From Rhodopirellula sp. (GTDB lineage: Bacteria > Planctomycetota > Planctomycetia > Pirellulales > Pirellulaceae): 39,615 nucleotides of DNA. The notes under the pieces are model-generated. The model was not told the origin of the DNA. It did no database searches and saw nothing but the letters and a program-made list of their open reading frames with translations. The stretch is taken from positions 1 through 39,615 of the forward strand of contig NZGD01000004.1 of the NCBI GenBank assembly GCA_002690925.1. The letters run 5' to 3'. This document shows, in pieces, positions 26,242-35,907 of this stretch. The position numbers and the translations under genes were made by a program. Positions within the stretch are counted from its first letter, which is position 1. Every line of letters begins with the position of its first letter.

Positions 26242-26617
26242 ACCGAATTCCAAATTAAAACTGCGTGCATTCGGTCTGTTTTTCGCCATGAAAAGTTGGG
26301 AATGCCGCCTTTCTTGCCTTGAATTTATAGCGAGAGAAGCGGCGTTAATGTGTTGAAATGGTACAACTCCGCGTCTGCAAGAGTTTGATCAAGTGATTGA
26401 CTTGGCAAGCAACCCGACGTTGCTCGTTTGACGGATTGTCAAAGCGGCATGCATGTATTTCGACGAATGCGGAAACGGCGTCCTGAATTGCCGTTACCGT
26501 CTCGCATCGGAACAGAGGCATAGTGCATCTCGGCGCACTCAAGCGGAAGGTACGGATGCTGGAAGTGTCTGGGGGTTCAAAGTGGGCTGGCAAAGAAGGC
26601 AGCCGTTCATTTAGGGA

Positions 26618-27652
26618 TCATTGCATTTCTTTTAAAAACGATGCCCAGTTGGATTTTCTTTGATCACCATCCATCTGCGGCTGTGCTTTAGAGATGGCGT
26701 TTTCGAATTCCTCGTAGAACTTTTTCAGGCTCAAATTAAAATGTTGCTCGAAAGCGGGTTCCCAACCCAGGTCGGGCACTTTGTGAAGAAATGCGAACAG
26801 TCGTTTGAGGCTACCCACACGCTGTAAAAGCTTTGCGCAGGCGACGGAACCCCCTGCATAAACCACAGGGTGAACTTTGTTGATCTTTTCCAAACGTTGC
26901 CAGTCATCATGAGTCACACCTGTGCGTATCGGCAGGTTTGCCTTTTGGTACAAACTGAGATTGCGATTCATCTCATGGCTGAATCGCTCCCAGGTCATGG
27001 GACGTTTGAGCTCTGTGAAAAGTTTCGGGTTTTGGTAACTGTAGAGGTATGAGATCAAAACAGCTGATCCTTCACGCCACCATGCTGGCCCGGTCCATCG
27101 GGAATGACCCATGCGATTTCCGTCGATTGCCTCTGTAGAAAAACCATAGGCCGTTTGTAGAGCGTGGGTGTATTCGTGGATGGGGCCGATAACGAATTGT
27201 TGGGCGTCTCGGATGGGGGTCATCGTCATGGTGATTGTCAGGTGAGCGGGGGTAATGCTCCACCCTGCCCAATGGTTGCCGGTCTGCCAATCGAGATATT
27301 GTCCGTCGGCGTCGTGGCCTTGGAGTGTTGAAAATTTCCTCTTCAGTGACCTGATGGAAGCCTCTAGTTGTGCCTTTCTTTCGTGAGTGAGGGTGGTGGG
27401 GTCCCAATCGGTGTTTTCAACAAGAAAAATGTGTGTAGGCCCAACGTGACCCCATTGATCGGCGTAGTGCTTAATCGTTTTTTCGTAAATTGACTTCCAT
27501 TTTTCCGGGTATCCTTTGGTAGTGTGGATCACGATCTCGGCATCGCGTGTCTTGTACGCCGGTGCGTCCGACGTGGATACTGCTGCACGCGAGGTGTCTG
27601 CGATGACGGACTGCAGGATCGGTGCAGCGGCTAAAAAGGTACGGCGGTGCAT
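26618..27652 (-). CDS. Predicted gluzincin-type zinc metallopeptidase with Tat-like signal
   Basis: The start is set at the ATG at 27652, since the protein then begins MHRRTFLAAAPILQS, a short twin-arginine-like signal. The frame extends further upstream without resembling a protein. The 344-residue product contains HEYTH (His159, Glu160, His163), the zinc-binding HExxH motif, in PIHEYTHALQTAYGF. A downstream PAWWREGSAV follows, where Glu194 would be the third zinc ligand. This His-x-x-x-His plus Trp-x-x-Glu-Gly layout matches the Peptidase_MA-like gluzincins. Substrate is unknown. It is divergent from the sulfatase genes, with a 337-base gap, so a functional link is possible but not shown. 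Confidence 0.7.
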   Translation of the reverse strand: MHRRTFLAAAPILQSVIADTSRAAVSTSDAPAYKTRDAEIVIHTTKGYPEKWKSIYEKTIKHYADQWGHVGPTHIFLVENTDWDPTTLTHERKAQLEASIRSLKRKFSTLQGHDADGQYLDWQTGNHWAGWSITPAHLTITMTMTPIRDAQQFVIGPIHEYTHALQTAYGFSTEAIDGNRMGHSRWTGPAWWREGSAVLISYLYSYQNPKLFTELKRPMTWERFSHEMNRNLSLYQKANLPIRTGVTHDDWQRLEKINKVHPVVYAGGSVACAKLLQRVGSLKRLFAFLHKVPDLGWEPAFEQHFNLSLKKFYEEFENAISKAQPQMDGDQRKSNWASFLKEMQ

Positions 27653-27886
27653 AGAAGCGGTTCTGGTTAAAAGTGGGATATGGAATCGGATTGCATTGGA
27701 ATCGCGTTTTGCTTTTGGACCGCACCAGTTATTCAAAAAGGATGGACTGTGACAGGTTGGTGGAGGCAGTCCCACGCTACCATGTGTCAGAGAAATCTTG
27801 CGTTGCGGATGGCGGTTCAGGTGGAAAGTGTTCGTTTACGGTAAGCTGTGTCCATCAATGCTGACTGCAAAACCGAGGTGCAAACC
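27653..27886. other. Divergent gap upstream of sulfatase genes
   Basis: These 234 bases, with the small frame that follows, separate the metallopeptidase gene from the sulfatase operon. No promoter or operator stood out. The region continues into the small frame at 27887-27985. Confidence 0.3.
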
Positions 27887-27985
27887 ATGGTGTATGTGGT
27901 CACGCAGCGTGTTGTGTTTAAGCATCCATCACTCGAATCGATGGAGCTTGACGTGGGATACATTCAGTTGAAGCGGGAATTATAG
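27887..27985 (+). CDS. Possible 32-residue leader peptide ahead of sulfatase operon
   Basis: The ATG at 27887 is preceded by GAGGTG six bases upstream, one of the best ribosome binding sites in the window. The frame encodes 32 residues (MVYVVTQRVVFKHPSLESME and a short tail) and its TAG ends four bases before the ATG of the sulfatase-PhoD gene at 27990. Such closeness suggests translational coupling or a leader peptide. No family is recognised, and codon use cannot prove coding at this length. Confidence 0.35.
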   Translation: MVYVVTQRVVFKHPSLESMELDVGYIQLKREL

Positions 27986-27989
27986 CTAT

Positions 27990-30900
27990 ATGCGAACATT
28001 CGTTTTACGAATCATGGTGTCGTTAGCGGTTTGTTGGGTGATTGGGGCGTTGACTAGCCGGAAGGTACTGGCAGAACGTGCCAAACGTCCTAATGTCATC
28101 GTGATTATGACGGATGATCAGGGATATGGTGACTTGTCTTGCCATGGAAATCCAACGCTCAAGACCCCGAATCTTGATGCGTTGCGTGCCGAATCGATTC
28201 GTTTTACGGACTTTCACGTTGCGCCCTTTTGTACGCCCACACGTGCGGCGTTGATGACGGGGCGTTATGCCGGGCGCACGGGGGCTTATCGCACTTCGTC
28301 AGGGCGGACCAGCCTTCATAAACGAGAGAAAACGCTGGGAGATCTATTCACGATCAATGGTTATGCCACAGGAATGTTTGGGAAATGGCATCTCGGTGAC
28401 AATGCGCCGGCACGCCCGATGGATAAAGGCTTCGAGCGATCAGTGTGGCATCGATGTGGTGGTGTGACGCAAATTTCTGATTACTGGGGCAATGATTATT
28501 TTGACGATACGTACTTGGTGGGTGATAAATGGAAGAAGTTCGACGGCTACTGCACAGACGTCTGGTTTGATGAAGCGATGAGCTTCATGGATGGTGTGTT
28601 GACCGACGCTGGGGGAAACAAACCCTTCTTTGTGTACTTGGCAACAAACGCGCCGCATGGGCCTTACCTTGTGGGTCCGGAATGGAAGAAGCCTTATGTA
28701 GATGCAGGATGTCCCCCACAGCAGGCTGCTTTCATGGGGATGGTCGCGAACTTTGATTGGAATCTGGGCCGGTTGCGGAGGTTTCTGAAAACTGAGCAGT
28801 TGGATTCAGAGACAATCGTTATGTTCCTCACTGACAACGGTACGTCTGCGGGTGCCTTGTTTGGAGAGGGGGGGCGGATCACGGGGTTCCCTCGAGATCC
28901 TAGTGAGAATGGCTATCGGCGTGGCGGAAAAAGCTCCGCGTATGAGGGTGGACATCGCGTCCCCCTGTTCATTCGGCATTACGATCGTCGTTTTAACAAG
29001 CCAAAGGATGTTGACGCCTTGGCGATGCATTTTGATATCACTCCCACTCTGATAGAGCTTTGTGATTTGCAGAGGCCAGCAGATTGGCCAGCACTGGATG
29101 GGAAGTCATTGGTGGGCTTGTTGGGTGCCCAAGAAGTTGATTGGCCTGACCGGATTTTGCACACGCAGATGCACGGTGGGAATGGTTTTTTGGAACCGGA
29201 TAACCCGTGGCTGATTGGCGCTGCGATGACACCTCGTTGGCGTTTGGTTGAGGGTCGCGAATTGTACGATATCCAGAAGGATCCTATGCAACGAACTGAT
29301 GTTGCGACCAATTTTCCTGACGTGGTTGCGAATTTGCGGCGTGCGCATCTTGACTGGTACCAGGTAATTAAACCAGGAATGGTCCCTTCGCGGATCGTAA
29401 TTGGTAGTGATCTGGAGAACCCGACGGACCTGACCAGTCAGGAGTGGGTAATGCCATCAGGAGGACCACCGTGGGCAAGAACGCATGTGGTGCGACGAAA
29501 GAATGCGAATGCTAAATGGGCAATCCATGTTGCTGCAGCGGGGCGATACCGCTTTACCCTCTCCAGATGGCCTACTTATATCGAACGACCCATCGATTCG
29601 ACGTTTGCAAGAATCCGAATAGCAGGAAAGGAAAAGGCTGGAAGCATTGCCGAGCCAGATCGACAAGAAAGCGTTTCTTACGAATTTGATTTGCCCGCTG
29701 GACCGACTGAATTGCAAACGTGGCTCACAACGCCTGAAGGAAAGACTCACGGGGCCTACTTTGTGACTGTCGAACGGTTGAAGAATTCAACTGCAACTGT
29801 CCCGTCTTTGCTGTGGACGCAATATGGCCTGTCCGAGGATACCTTGAAAATTGCGGTTCACACGGATGCTGATCCATTGAATCCCGTCGAAGCCGAAGTC
29901 GAGTTGTGGTTGAAACAAAACGGAACGTGGGAAAAAACAAAGGCAGCAGAGATTGATCCTTTGACCGCCATGGCGGTATTCAGAATTGTTGATTGGCAGA
30001 AAGACTCGGACACTCCGTACCAAGTGAGGTCAGGAAAGAGTAGCTTGCAGGGTCTCGTTCGCACAAATCCTAAGAACAAGCCGGCCTTGAATTTAATGGT
30101 GGTAGCTTGCGTCAATGACAAGTGGTTTCCGTATGAATCGGCGGTCAAGCAGATGATTCAACAGGACCCCGATCTTGTTTTTTTTGCCGGTGACCAGATT
30201 TATGAGAGCAATGCCGGCGGCGAGGTAGTGTTGTGTGATCAGGAGTCCGAAGTGCCTGCAGCGATGGCGAACTATCTTGCGAAATGGCGGAAGTTTGGTC
30301 TCACTTTTCGCGATCTGCTCAAAGATCGGCCATCGATCATGATTACAGATGACCATGATGTTTATGCGAGCGATTTGTGGGGCGATGGTGGGCGACGGAT
30401 GACAGGATCACGGACAACCGGTGGATATCCGATGCATCCAAAGTGGGTCAATGCAGTTGAAGCCACGCAAACCTGGCACCTGCCAGATGCCGCGGCAAAA
30501 GGGCCATGGGGTGACGGGATCAATGCATACTTCACGTCGCTTGATTACGGAGGAGTCAGCTTTGCGATTCTCGAAGATCGTAAATTCAAGTCGCCACCGT
30601 CCCTGGTAGTGAAGGAAGCGGTTAATGATCCTTTGTCGAAACGCCCCAACCGCACTCCCGAAGTAATCATGGACCCGGCGTATGACGTGTCTCTGCTGGA
30701 TCGCCCAGAATTGCAGTTACTGGGGAAAACGCAAGAGGCTTTTGTCCGAGACTGGGCCGCAAAGGTTGCTGCGAAGAAGAGATTGGCTGCTGTGCTGTCT
30801 CAGTCACCGTTTGTAAATATTGGAAACTACGATGTTCGATACGGCGATATGGATGCGAACGGTTGGCCACAAACTGCCCGAAATCGGGCGTTGAAAGCAA

Positions 30901-31286
30901 TCACGCCCTCAAAAGCAGTGATGTTGTCGGGTGATATCCATTTCGGAACGCTACATCAACATGGTATCAGTGAATGGGGCGATGGCCCGTGGGGATATTC
31001 CGTGCCGGCATTCGCGTCCAAGCAGAATCGCAAATGGGGACCCGCTGTCCCTGCACAGGGTAGAGAAGTACCCGGGATGCCTGGAACCGGAAACCACCAT
31101 GACCGGTTTGGCAACAAGCTTACGGTCGCCGCTACCGCGCCAGGTGCCAATGGTTATGGAATGGTTAGGTTTGATAAAACAAACATGACGATTGTCTGCG
31201 AGCTGCACAGCATGGATGCAGAGCGTCAGCCCGACGGGAAAATGATCCCCGGATGGCCACTACAGATTAATGTAACGCACGAGTAG
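27990..31286 (+). CDS. Secreted sulfatase fused to PhoD-like metallophosphatase
   Basis: This is a 1098-residue two-enzyme protein. A signal peptide (about 1-28) precedes a type I sulfatase: Asp42-Asp43 of MTDDQGYGD for calcium, the formylglycine site CTPTRA (Cys81), KWHLGD (Lys132-His134) and TDNG (Asp282, Asn283). The sulfatase C-terminal beta region runs to about 640 (GAYFVTVERL). A beta linker leads into a PhoD-like domain at about 700-1090: AGDQIYE (Asp735), TDDHDVY (Asp787, Asp788, His789) and SGDIHFG (Asp982, His984), the metal ligands of this phosphatase/phosphodiesterase family. Both active sites look complete. The sulfatase needs a formylglycine-generating enzyme, not encoded in this window. 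A second sulfatase gene follows 118 bases downstream, so the two probably share a transcript. Confidence 0.92.
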   Translation: MRTFVLRIMVSLAVCWVIGALTSRKVLAERAKRPNVIVIMTDDQGYGDLSCHGNPTLKTPNLDALRAESIRFTDFHVAPFCTPTRAALMTGRYAGRTGAYRTSSGRTSLHKREKTLGDLFTINGYATGMFGKWHLGDNAPARPMDKGFERSVWHRCGGVTQISDYWGNDYFDDTYLVGDKWKKFDGYCTDVWFDEAMSFMDGVLTDAGGNKPFFVYLATNAPHGPYLVGPEWKKPYVDAGCPPQQAAFMGMVANFDWNLGRLRRFLKTEQLDSETIVMFLTDNGTSAGALFGEGGRITGFPRDPSENGYRRGGKSSAYEGGHRVPLFIRHYDRRFNKPKDVDALAMHFDITPTLIELCDLQRPADWPALDGKSLVGLLGAQEVDWPDRILHTQMHGGNGFLEPDNPWLIGAAMTPRWRLVEGRELYDIQKDPMQRTDVATNFPDVVANLRRAHLDWYQVIKPGMVPSRIVIGSDLENPTDLTSQEWVMPSGGPPWARTHVVRRKNANAKWAIHVAAAGRYRFTLSRWPTYIERPIDSTFARIRIAGKEKAGSIAEPDRQESVSYEFDLPAGPTELQTWLTTPEGKTHGAYFVTVERLKNSTATVPSLLWTQYGLSEDTLKIAVHTDADPLNPVEAEVELWLKQNGTWEKTKAAEIDPLTAMAVFRIVDWQKDSDTPYQVRSGKSSLQGLVRTNPKNKPALNLMVVACVNDKWFPYESAVKQMIQQDPDLVFFAGDQIYESNAGGEVVLCDQESEVPAAMANYLAKWRKFGLTFRDLLKDRPSIMITDDHDVYASDLWGDGGRRMTGSRTTGGYPMHPKWVNAVEATQTWHLPDAAAKGPWGDGINAYFTSLDYGGVSFAILEDRKFKSPPSLVVKEAVNDPLSKRPNRTPEVIMDPAYDVSLLDRPELQLLGKTQEAFVRDWAAKVAAKKRLAAVLSQSPFVNIGNYDVRYGDMDANGWPQTARNRALKAITPSKAVMLSGDIHFGTLHQHGISEWGDGPWGYSVPAFASKQNRKWGPAVPAQGREVPGMPGTGNHHDRFGNKLTVAATAPGANGYGMVRFDKTNMTIVCELHSMDAERQPDGKMIPGWPLQINVTHE

Positions 31287-31404
31287 CAGGACGGTGCGTT
31301 CAGGCTGTGGATTTATCAACGCGGTGATCGAGTGAAGTGTGTCCGCACGTACGATGTGTGGTGTGGTGTTGCAGTCCAGTTGTTTTAACTTGCGAGCAAG
31401 GAAA

Positions 31405-33084
31405 ATGAAACGATTCAGCGCAATCCTGCTTGGGGCCGTTTTGGGTTTTTCAAGCGTTGCCATTGCCTCGGGGGAAGAAGTAACGGAGCGACCAAATATT
31501 GTTCTGATTCTCGCTGATGATTTGGGCTATTCTGATCTGGGATGTTTCGGCAGCGAAATAGAGACTCCGCGTCTGGATCAATTATCGACAAAAGGGATCC
31601 GCATGACTCAGTTGTACAACGCGGCTCGTTGTTGCTCGACGCGTGCTTCGTTGCTTACGGGGTTGTATCCTCATCAAGCTGGTGTCGGAGCGATGTCCGC
31701 GGATAACCAGAAGCCAGGTTATAGGGGGTTTTTAACGGATCGTGCCGTTTGTGTAGCGTCTTTGTTGAAGAAAGCCGGATACCAGACATTTATGACCGGC
31801 AAGTGGCACCTTCGCGGAAAAGGAAATCAAGAGTGCATTCCTACCAAGCATGGCTTTGATGAGTTTTTCGGTCATTTCAAAGCTTACGCCAGTTACTTTC
31901 GTAGTGATTTATTTGAGAGGTGGCCGGCCGACCGAAAAAAACGCGAGTACAAGGCCAGTGAGTTTTACGCGACAGATGCGATCACGGATCACGCCATTGA
32001 ATTCATCGAGACGTCTCAAAAGAGTGAGAATCCGTTCTTTCTTTATGTGGCCTACAACGCACCTCATTTCCCTTTGCAGGCCCCCCGAGATGAGATCAAG
32101 AAAGGTTTGGAAACCTACAGAAAAGGTTGGGACAAAATACGGGAAACGCGGATTCGGAGAATGAAAAGTCTGGGATTGGTTGGGCAAGACGCGGTGTTAT
32201 CAAAGCGTGGACATGTGACAGCAGTTCCCGATCGTAATGCTGACTCGCCATATTATGATCGCGATATCCCCGGCTGGGATGAGTTGAGCGCTGAGAGAAA
32301 GGAAGATCTCGCGACCAGAATGGCAACGTATGCCGCTATGGTTCGAATCATGGATGGGAATATCGGACGGATCGTAGATTGCCTTGAAAAGCAGCGTTGT
32401 GTGGATAACACGCTGATTGTCTTTCTGTCAGATAACGGTGCCTGTGCTGAGTGGGATCCGTTTGGTTTTGATAATAATCCTTACCCGGCAAATCGGCTGT
32501 ATCAGGGAGAAGATTTGGAAAAGATGGGGGGACCAAGGACGTTCCATAGTTATGGAACCGGATGGGCGAACGCGTGTAATTCACCATTTAGGCTTTACAA
32601 ACACTACAACCACGAGGGCGGTATTTCATCGCCGACGATTGTTTCTTGGCCACGTGGCATCAAACGTCAGGGTGAATTAGATCGGACACCGACGCATGTG
32701 ATCGATTTGGTACCAACCTTTCTGCAATTGGCGAAAGTAAAGTACCCAAGTGATTCATCACAGGTTTTGCCTTTAGCTGGTAAGAGCCTGCTGAGTGTTT
32801 GGCAAGGCGAGTCGCCGAATGCACGTACCTTATTTTTCGAGCATGAAGGCAACCGAGCAGTCCGCCGTGGAAAATGGAAGCTGGTTTGGATCAATTATCG
32901 TAAACACTGGGAATTGTACGATATCGCAACGGATCGTACGGAGTCGAACGATCTGGCATCGGAGTTCCCGGAGCTTGTGTCTGATTTGGAGGAACTGTGG
33001 CTTGATTGGGCGAGCAAGAACTTTGTTGAACTGCAGAGAGTGAAACAGCCGGCGACGGGGATGCCGAAAATCTATTATTGGTAA
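31405..33084 (+). CDS. Secreted type I sulfatase (arylsulfatase-like)
   Basis: The frame opens at 31339, but the ATG at 31405 starts the signal peptide directly (MKRFSAILLGAVLGFSSVAIAS) and follows an AAGGA. This gives 559 residues. Family motifs are complete: ADDLGYSDLGC (metal Asp pair at 38-39), the formylglycine site CCSTRAS, with Cys76 as the modified residue, TGKWHLRG and LSDNGACAEW. The C-terminal subdomain ends with HWELYDIATDRTESNDLA, the typical sulfatase tail. It hydrolyses sulfate esters outside the cytoplasm; the substrate cannot be predicted. It is transcribed 118 bases after the sulfatase-PhoD fusion and converges with the PQQ-like propeller gene. Confidence 0.94.
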   Translation: MKRFSAILLGAVLGFSSVAIASGEEVTERPNIVLILADDLGYSDLGCFGSEIETPRLDQLSTKGIRMTQLYNAARCCSTRASLLTGLYPHQAGVGAMSADNQKPGYRGFLTDRAVCVASLLKKAGYQTFMTGKWHLRGKGNQECIPTKHGFDEFFGHFKAYASYFRSDLFERWPADRKKREYKASEFYATDAITDHAIEFIETSQKSENPFFLYVAYNAPHFPLQAPRDEIKKGLETYRKGWDKIRETRIRRMKSLGLVGQDAVLSKRGHVTAVPDRNADSPYYDRDIPGWDELSAERKEDLATRMATYAAMVRIMDGNIGRIVDCLEKQRCVDNTLIVFLSDNGACAEWDPFGFDNNPYPANRLYQGEDLEKMGGPRTFHSYGTGWANACNSPFRLYKHYNHEGGISSPTIVSWPRGIKRQGELDRTPTHVIDLVPTFLQLAKVKYPSDSSQVLPLAGKSLLSVWQGESPNARTLFFEHEGNRAVRRGKWKLVWINYRKHWELYDIATDRTESNDLASEFPELVSDLEELWLDWASKNFVELQRVKQPATGMPKIYYW

Positions 33085-33141
33085 CGCGGATCCGGTTTGG
33101 ATAATTGGCAATTGGGGAACCATCCTAAATTCTTTGACACG

Positions 33142-34404
33142 TCATTTCGTTTCATTGCGACCAATGCAGAAGAGGTGAGTTATCCCCCGAATAAAGAAGT
33201 GCCCATCGGACACCGCCATGGAGGCAAGGCATTTTTCGTCGAGTGGATTGCTGGCTAGCTCTTTGTACTCCGAGCCCGGTTTTAGCACGAGCGTGGTTCC
33301 CGTTTCTGATAGAATGTAAATTCGTCCATCAGCATAGACGGGAGAAGCAGAATGTGTGCCTGTCAGCCGCTTGTTCCAGAGTGGGGCACCATTTTGTGCA
33401 TCGATGCAATAAAGGATGTTGTCGCGGGTGATGGTGTACAGGTGGGGGCCAACCAAAAGCGGCGAGGGCATTGCGGGGACACCCTTTTTCTGTTCCCAGA
33501 CGATATGAGTGTCCGTCACGTCTCCTGAACCGTTGACGCGGATCGCTCTGATCGTTGGGTCTTCAAATCCAGAGGATGTATAGATAATTCCATCCCGGAG
33601 TGCTGGGGTTGGGGTCACTCCCTCCCCTTGGCTGTAAACGGACCAAATGCGCTCGCCGGTTTTGGTGTTGAATGCCTGCACCCGGTCGCCTGCCGCGCTT
33701 ACGATGGTCTTGCCGTTGTCGATTGTGATTGGCGTGACATGACCCACCCGCGATGCGTCTCGCCTTCCTTTCCAAACAGTTTTGCCAGTTCGGGTATCGA
33801 TTGCGAGCAAGACAGCTTGATCCCAAGGGATTTTCCAGCCTAATTCTTTTTTCTCCGGGCTGCTGCCGTCAAATGGCATGATAACAAGTCCATCGGCGAG
33901 AATCGGCGATGAACCTAATCCATGCAGGCTGTGGAATTGAACATCAGTGTTTTTCCAGACCAATTTTCCTTTTCGGTCAACGGCGGCAACGGTCCCATCA
34001 GCGAAGGCGGCGAAAATATAGGTGCCATCAGTTACAGGCGTGGGCGTTGCGTAGGAGTTTTGTTTTCGCTTGGCACCTGGGGTCTGTCGGTGGACTTGGA
34101 CGTCCCAGTTTTTGTCACCGGTCTTGCTATCCATTGAAACAACACGGCAAGACGCCCCTTCCTCGGTCGTGGTTGTGACATAAACGTTGCCATCATAGAT
34201 GATTGGGGACGACCAGCCCTCGCCTGGTAGTGCAGTCTTCCAAGTGATGTTTTGTTTGTCTGTCCATTTCATTGGAAGCTGTGTCTCAGTTGAGTGCCCC
34301 TGCGCATTGACACCCCTGAAACCTGGCCAGTTTTCCGCATGTGATAGGCCGACGCATGAGGTAAGCAGTAGGCACAAGGCAGAAACGTATGGATTTAAAT
34401 GCAT
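33142..34404 (-). CDS. Secreted PQQ-like beta-propeller protein
   Basis: The likely start is the ATG at 34404, which gives MHLNPYVSALCLLLTSCVGL and then cleavage near SHA-EN; the longer frame begins at a TTG. The 420-residue product is a seven- or eight-bladed PQQ-like (BamB-like) propeller. Repeats of the form VVSMDSKTGDKNWD, LAIDTRTGKTVWKG, QAFNTKTGERIWS and CIDAQNGAPLWNK recur at regular intervals, and it begins ENWPGFRGVNAQG, the planctomycete hallmark of this group. Such proteins are common in these genomes. They lack the residues that would prove PQQ binding, and the role is unknown. It ends 57 bases from the convergent sulfatase. Confidence 0.9.
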   Translation of the reverse strand: MHLNPYVSALCLLLTSCVGLSHAENWPGFRGVNAQGHSTETQLPMKWTDKQNITWKTALPGEGWSSPIIYDGNVYVTTTTEEGASCRVVSMDSKTGDKNWDVQVHRQTPGAKRKQNSYATPTPVTDGTYIFAAFADGTVAAVDRKGKLVWKNTDVQFHSLHGLGSSPILADGLVIMPFDGSSPEKKELGWKIPWDQAVLLAIDTRTGKTVWKGRRDASRVGHVTPITIDNGKTIVSAAGDRVQAFNTKTGERIWSVYSQGEGVTPTPALRDGIIYTSSGFEDPTIRAIRVNGSGDVTDTHIVWEQKKGVPAMPSPLLVGPHLYTITRDNILYCIDAQNGAPLWNKRLTGTHSASPVYADGRIYILSETGTTLVLKPGSEYKELASNPLDEKCLASMAVSDGHFFIRGITHLFCIGRNETK

Positions 34405-35907
34405 CGACAGTGCTCGGGTAGAGTCAGTGGATTTAGTGATGGGATCAATCAAAAATACTTCTAACTCCGTTTGAAATTTACTTTCGTGCCGGATGACGCG
34501 TTTGGCACTTTGGAATCAGACGAACCATAACTCTAACGCGGGTGCGACGCGAAATACACCGTTGCATTGGTGTGTTGAATAGGGAGATGATGAAAATTCT
34601 AGAGATGTGGGGATCCGTTCAGCAAAAAATGACAAAAACTCATGCCAAAGAGTGGCAGGCACGGGGATCCTTCGCGATGGCTTGTGTGTTGGAGTCGCGT
34701 TGGTTGCAAAAACTAGCAGCCGAAAGATGCTGTTGTTTTGAATGAACTTAGGCCCGAGCTAGGAATCTGTGAGAGGAAAATTGTAAAGGTCTACCTTGCT
34801 ATGACATGCGTGCTCGGCGTCGTAGTAACATTGCGGAATAATGCATCCGGGAAGCGATTCAAAGATCTTTATGAAACGTTAAAGTTTCTTCTGTAGGAAT
34901 AGCAAAGGAAGGGACTTTAGCAACACGAGAGCGAGCTTGCTTTTAAAACACGATGCCAGTTTCTGCTTTTTGAAGACACATTGGTGGTGTATTTGCTTGG
35001 TGCGTATCTTGCCGGGGGACTGTCTAAACAAGCGACGCAGTTCATTCCTGATAACTTAGAGATTTTCACGGTTGCATAAATTACATGTCCGTCGGAATTA
35101 TCGTGTGCGACAGGCGAGCAGAAGGGTATCAGGCGATCGTGGGTGCATCCTCGGCGTTGGCCGTCATGATCTGTGGGGCAAGACGGATGCGGTCATACAC
35201 AAGTTAATTCCAGCATTGGTTTACCATAAGGATGCTCAAATGTTGATTAAATTAGAAGCAGAGCTGGCATGGTTGAGGAGTCGGGAGTGGTGTTGGAAAA
35301 ATGTCACCGTACCACCATTTTGTTTTCCCGGTCTGTAAGCTCCCAAACGTCGCATGCTTTCGTCATTTCACCCTGACGAAACGCTCGTGGCGGTGTGCCT
35401 CTGGCTTTCAGATTTGGGAAAGAGTCGGCGCATTTTGTTAATGCTGTAATACGTGTCTTCACTGCGGTGGACGTTTTGGTTCGTTAGGTCAGCGAATACC
35501 TGCGAGGCATTCATGTCCAGTCACGCAGTACAGTGCAAAGCATTCGAGTTCGCTGCATTTAGCGTTGACGCACCGGCTTGCTCGCTTGTTTGGGTTCACA
35601 AAGGCGTTAGGCAAACGTCGTTAGTTGAAAGCGGAGATTATGCAAGACGAGAATCGGAAGTGATTCACTGTCTTCGCAGAAAGGCTGACGTTGGCGCTGG
35701 GAAAATGCTGGATGATCCGGGTAAGCCTCAAGGCAATGATGAGGCTTTTGGTGTCAGTGAATCATGTGTGATAGCGAGGGGTTGAGGAGCTGCGGTTCTA
35801 ATCAGTCTGGGATGAGATTTGGTTCCGCCGAAACCGGAAGTGCATTCGAGCGTGCCTTATACGAACACGATGCGTTGATTAATGCTTTTGACAATGCCGC
35901 GAGTCCG
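34405..35907. other. Decayed region without intact genes
   Basis: About 1.5 kb carries no recognised intact gene. Several short plus-strand frames have protein-like composition but lack starts or are cut by stops. One around 34716-34895 reads VLNELRPELGICERKIVKVY and continues to a stop; another around 34930-35080 includes LLFEDTLVVYLLGAYLAGGL and ends at a stop. Others lie at about 35072-35338 and 35453-35785. The minus strand shows no long frames. The pattern looks like old coding sequence in decay, as does the sigma factor relic that follows. No family was recognised for these pieces. Confidence 0.45.

Noticed and set aside
26345..26593. Minus-strand frame of 82 codons in the gap between unit 3 and the metallopeptidase
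   Set aside because: No family resemblance, no ribosome binding site, and a composition typical of chance frames.
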